From a bacterium (GTDB lineage Bacteria; Bacteroidota; Ignavibacteria; Kapaibacteriales; UBA7675): a DNA stretch of 64,000 bases. Below, one piece after another: positions 61,801 to 64,000 of this stretch. The stretch is taken from positions 1 through 64,000 of the forward strand of contig JAUIKM010000013.1 of the NCBI GenBank assembly GCA_030430495.1. Reading direction: 5' to 3'. The position numbers and the translations under genes were made by a program. The stretch's first letter is position 1. Each line of letters begins with the position of its first letter. The notes under the pieces were generated by a model that was not told where the DNA came from, searched no databases, and was given only the letters and a program-made list of their open reading frames with translations.

Positions 61801-64000
61801 TGAGATCGACGGGCACGCGTCCGGCCGGATCCGGCGCAATCAGGATCGGCTGGATGCTGGTAAACCAGCCAACCGTGCGCGAAAGGTCAATACCGCTGAT
61901 GTTAACATCGCGGCCGTGACCTTCCACGTCGATTCGCACGCGCTCGCCGCAGGCAAGGCGCGCCAGAACGCGGCTGACGGCGGTTAACAGAATTTCGTCG
62001 GTCGTGCAGCCGCGCAAACCCGCCGCCGCGTCCAGGATGGCGGCGGACAGTTCGTCCACCACGACGAGATTTAACTCGGCGGAATCGCGATTGTAGTCGT
62101 TTGCCGGATCAACACCCGCACGCAGCGGCAGACGCGCCGCCGGCACGGAAACGGAAGCGCGCCAGTAGTCGAGCGCCGCGTCGAGTTCAGCACTGTCCGC
62201 CCAGCGCTGCTGCACCTGCGCCCAGTCGCGATACGCCGTGGATTTGGACGGCAGCGCCGCAGCGCCGGGACCGCCGCTCATGCGGTACAGGCGCGTGAAG
62301 TCTTCCAGCAGAATGCGCCAGGAAACACCGTCGATCACGAAGTGATGCGCCGCCAGGAAGAGTCGACCGGGTGAAGAACCGGCCAGTTTAACATAGGCGG
62401 CGGCAAAGAGTGGACCTTCTTCGATGTTAAACGAAGCTTGCAACCCGGCGCAGAATTCCTCCAGGCGTTCGTTTTGCATTCGCGGATCGGCACTGAGGAT
62501 CTGTTTTTCAGCCCAGATGACATTGTTTGCGTCGCCTTCGGGCCAGACCTGACTCCAGATGCCTTCGCGTTGAACAAAACGCGTGCGCAGGGCATCGTGG
62601 TGGTCGAGCAAAATGTTAACAATCCGCCGCGCGCGCGCCGCGTCAAAATCGACCGGCACGCTGAACATCAGACTCTGGTTAAAATGCGAGGGGAACTCCA
62701 GCTTGCGTTGCAGCAGCCAGTGCTGGATCGGCGTCGGCGGAGCCGTGCCGGTCACGCGCCCCTGTTCCGCCTGCACAATGCCGCCGCGGCCCGCCAGCAG
62801 CGCCAGCTCGGCCACGGTCTGGCGTTCAAACATGTCGCGGACGGACAGGTGGATGCCGGCCTCGCGCGCGCGCGCCAGAATCTGAATACTCAAAATAGAG
62901 TCGCCGCCCAGCGCAAAGAAATTGTCGTGAATGCCGACGCGTTCGCGGCCCAGAACGGCGGCCTGTATCTCGGCCAGAACAGCTTCGTGTTTTGTGCGCG
63001 GCGCAACATAGGGCGTTTCTTCATCGCGCTGTTTTATCTGCGGCAGGGCGCGGCGGTCAATCTTGCCGTTGGACGTCAGCGGCAGCGCGGCCAGCATGGC
63101 AATTTCGGCCGGCAGCATGTACTCGGGCAGAACGCCGCGCAGGTGGTCGCGCAGCAGTTCGGCGGCCTCGGCGGAACGGCGGCCGTCCTCCGTTTCCACA
63201 AAAAGATGCACGGCGCGGCGGCGCACGACGGCGACGCAATTCCGCACCCAGTGCAGTTTGCGGCTTTGTTGCTCAATCTCGCCCAGTTCAATGCGGAAAC
63301 CGCGCAGTTTTATCTGGTGATCGCGCCGACCGATAAACTCGATCGCGCCGTCGGCGCGCAGACGCACGATGTCGCCGCTGCGGTACAATCGCCGACCGCT
63401 TGCCCGGGGATGCGGCACAAATGCCGCGGCCGTCTGCCCCGCCCTCCCGGCGTAACAGCGCGCCGGCGCCGCGCCGCCGATATAGAGTTCGCCGGGTGCG
63501 CCCGCCGGCAGCGGCTGCATGAAAGCATCCAGCACCAGGAGCTCCACGCCGTCGATGGCATGGCCAATCGGCACGCTGCGATCCTGCGCGCCCGCGGCGG
63601 CGCGCCAGGCGCTGACGTCGATGGCCGCTTCCGTCGGTCCGTACAAATTGTACAGCTCCGCACCGCATTTGGCGTGGCAGAGCTCGACCAGATCCGCCGG
63701 CAGCGCTTCCCCGCTGCACACGATATGCCGCAGACGCGTCAGCTGCGCCGCGTCGACCGCATTGAGAAATGCGCGCAGCATCGGCGGCACAAAGTGTACC
63801 ACGCTGACCGCTTCGGCGCGCATCAACTCGGCAAGATAGAGCGCGTCGCGCTGTCCCTCCGGCCGTGCAATCACCTGAAGCGAACCCGTGCAGAGCGGCA
63901 GCAGCAGCTCCCAGACCGACACGTCGAAGGAAATCGGCGTCTTGTGCAGGATGCGATCCAGCGGGCCGATATCCAGATAGTTTTCCATCCAGGCCAGGCG
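58883..64000 (-). CDS. non-ribosomal peptide synthetase, 5' end beyond window; A(Ser)-PCP-E-C-PCP-TE
   Basis: About 1705 residues are visible; the frame is open at the right edge, so the ATG at 63988 is internal. Residues are counted from it. The A domain begins after its A3 motif: FDVSVWE, NLYGPTEA, YRSGDIVR, RGFRIELGEIE, NGKIDRRALP. The specificity positions read D-V-W-H-V-S-L-I-D by alignment to EntF/GrsA, a serine code. PCP1 has LGGDSI (about 364). The epimerase has HHFVIDGVSW (about 551), EGHGRD and TVGWFT. The condensation domain has HHILVDG (about 1021). PCP2 has LGGSSL (about 1381), and the type I thioesterase has GWSFGG (about 1514), VIDSYP and GTHD. Between C and PCP2 there are only ~40 linker residues, so the last module has no A domain. 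The product should contain D-Ser and be released by the TE. Confidence 0.95.
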   Translation of the reverse strand, partial: RLAWMENYLDIGPLDRILHKTPISFDVSVWELLLPLCTGSLQVIARPEGQRDALYLAELMRAEAVSVVHFVPPMLRAFLNAVDAAQLTRLRHIVCSGEALPADLVELCHAKCGAELYNLYGPTEAAIDVSAWRAAAGAQDRSVPIGHAIDGVELLVLDAFMQPLPAGAPGELYIGGAAPARCYAGRAGQTAAAFVPHPRASGRRLYRSGDIVRLRADGAIEFIGRRDHQIKLRGFRIELGEIEQQSRKLHWVRNCVAVVRRRAVHLFVETEDGRRSAEAAELLRDHLRGVLPEYMLPAEIAMLAALPLTSNGKIDRRALPQIKQRDEETPYVAPRTKHEAVLAEIQAAVLGRERVGIHDNFFALGGDSILSIQILARAREAGIHLSVRDMFERQTVAELALLAGRGGIVQAEQGRVTGTAPPTPIQHWLLQRKLEFPSHFNQSLMFSVPVDFDAARARRIVNILLDHHDALRTRFVQREGIWSQVWPEGDANNVIWAEKQILSADPRMQNERLEEFCAGLQASFNIEEGPLFAAAYVKLAGSSPGRLFLAAHHFVIDGVSWRILLEDFTRLYRMSGGPGAAALPSKSTAYRDWAQVQQRWADSAELDAALDYWRASVSVPAARLPLRAGVDPANDYNRDSAELNLVVVDELSAAILDAAAGLRGCTTDEILLTAVSRVLARLACGERVRIDVEGHGRDVNISGIDLSRTVGWFTSIQPILIAPDPAGRVPVDLKTVKQALRGAPAGATSYGALRFSHSDAAVRDSLQPATEADLLYNNHGIVQGAQDSLAGPAPEKGGPMYAPGNRRTHRLEMNVATRNERMDIVLRYARSLYTPELIDALCSGIRDELAAVTAGMRSMRRALLTPSDVPLVPISQAELDALCGDGEIRDVLPISPTQRGMLVESLSHPDDRLHIEQHVYRFNNISDPADLAGHWRQVLRRHESLRAAFIWHARLGPIQVIRDEVELPWRQIKLSGLKQNGAASEKQSLIERELETPFKLERAPLMRLLFIDEGEGAATLVWTHHHILVDGWSVSVILRELAAAFGNSLLFGPRPGPLRVYMQWLANRDEEAARDWWRAGFEGAQLPTPLGESAAGDSAVAPRGNGAAGGAFGSLDQSLGEQESAALRAAARTARTTTTTLLHAAWSLVLAFNSGRDDVVFGATVGGRPAELPGAEDMTGMFINTLPVRVRHAADQSVAMLISQLHAEALERRDYEWTSAGRIHEWIGAAGADSLFNTLLVVENFPSAAVENSAAAPTAGEVVDFQARGAHTAYPATLMLSDTDRLHLRLVYRRDHLDDANAALLLRQMPAALNLLLRDADATVGALVQELHSTGKLKVLNALTNKRRIAGRQPESALEREVHAIWSDLLKQNDFGVDDNFFALGGSSLLAVRMIDRVNRVFRREIAPADLLRCGTIANMAVLIKQGTAQNWSPLVQLTGGGRAATLLAVHPAGGNVMCYRDLADVLAGELNVFGLQARGLQAGQEVVASIAEMASLYLDAIAGRFAAAERLYLAGWSFGGTLAQEMAVQALERGLRFDGVFVIDSYPAAAADVVEEQDEAALLAAIVKDYIKVDAEELRAHSHDMLRRLIEKLQAADVLDRAMSAEEAGRIIRVFRGNVRMRHTTRYYDGRLTILRAGEHEAPWDSEELMRRWDGLAADLSDVTIGGTHDNIVYPPHVMRLADAILAESRLRSSAAHSHDMLRK
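58891..58913. repeat. 23-bp exact repeat at the NRPS C-terminus, copy 1
   Basis: Identical to 59239-59261 and in the same reading frame. It encodes the AHSHDMLR near the very end of the synthetase. Confidence 0.85.
59239..59261. repeat. 23-bp exact repeat inside the thioesterase domain, copy 2
   Basis: Encodes the internal AHSHDMLR of the thioesterase lid region, 348 bp upstream (in coding sense) of the copy that forms the C-terminal tail. Confidence 0.85.

Noticed and set aside
63988-63990. ATG at 63988 as start of the NRPS gene
   Set aside because: The sequence before it (…RLAW) continues an adenylation domain whose first half, including the A3 motif, must lie outside the window.
1-64000. 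tRNA or rRNA genes
   Set aside because: I looked for the T-loop GTTCRANYC with acceptor pairing and for rRNA core words in the intergenic regions and found no convincing candidate.

Overview
The window looks like a chromosomal segment of a GC-rich (by eye near 60% GC), free-living bacterium of the Bacteroidota / FCB superphylum. The evidence is: C-terminal tails of the type IX secretion (T9SS) sorting kind on two or three secreted proteins, a long-form IspG of 659 residues, a single-chain PurL of about 1255 residues, genes often lacking a strong Shine-Dalgarno, and a small membrane protein of a kind common in Bacteroidota. I cannot name a genus. No rRNA, tRNA, CRISPR array, transposase or prophage module was seen.

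Layout from left to right. 1-2000: an AT-richer coiled-coil lipoprotein gene bracketed by two nearly identical direct repeats of about 111 bp. 2000-3900: ispG. 4000-18650 (minus strand): a tightly packed four-gene operon for a cell-surface assembly: an outer-membrane barrel-like protein, two secreted proteins sharing an N-terminal module (one is 2683 residues with a ~900-residue coiled coil), and a six-repeat fibronectin type III protein. 18800-23650: TPR lipoprotein, Spx/ArsC-like protein, cytoplasmic TPR-histidine kinase and a LysR regulator divergent from purL (23758-27525). 27500-29600: a protein with two complementary-degenerate receiver domains, a CPXCG zinc-ribbon-like protein and a BLUF blue-light sensor. 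29800-32400: three co-directional secreted proteins, two with thioredoxin folds. 32850-33440: two overlapping small membrane proteins. 33500-38040: a 1510-residue T9SS-type surface protein. 38690-39850: Na/Pi-cotransporter family protein preceded by three 20-bp-phased direct repeats. 39876-42491: RloC/AAA_13-like ATPase with a CxxC hook. 43100-47650: MacA/MacB-type ABC efflux operon. 48570-54320: sensor kinase, AsmA-like protein, outer-membrane protein, a 3 x 50 bp tandem repeat, a DUF697-like protein and a 59-residue membrane protein.

54490-64000 (minus strand) is the downstream end of a non-ribosomal peptide synthetase (NRPS) cluster. It comprises an NRPS running off the right edge (visible order A-PCP-E-C-PCP-TE), MbtH, a type II thioesterase, a cyclic-peptide-type ABC exporter, an SPFH protein and an Sfp-type phosphopantetheinyl transferase, nearly all with gaps of 0-50 bp. 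The visible A domain carries a serine-type specificity code and is followed by an epimerase, so D-Ser is predicted. The last module has no adenylation domain.

The most unusual points are the terminal C-PCP-TE without A domain, the giant coiled-coil surface operon, a strong gene-to-gene difference in TTAA tetranucleotide content that cuts across core and accessory genes, and the repeat-bracketed lipoprotein.
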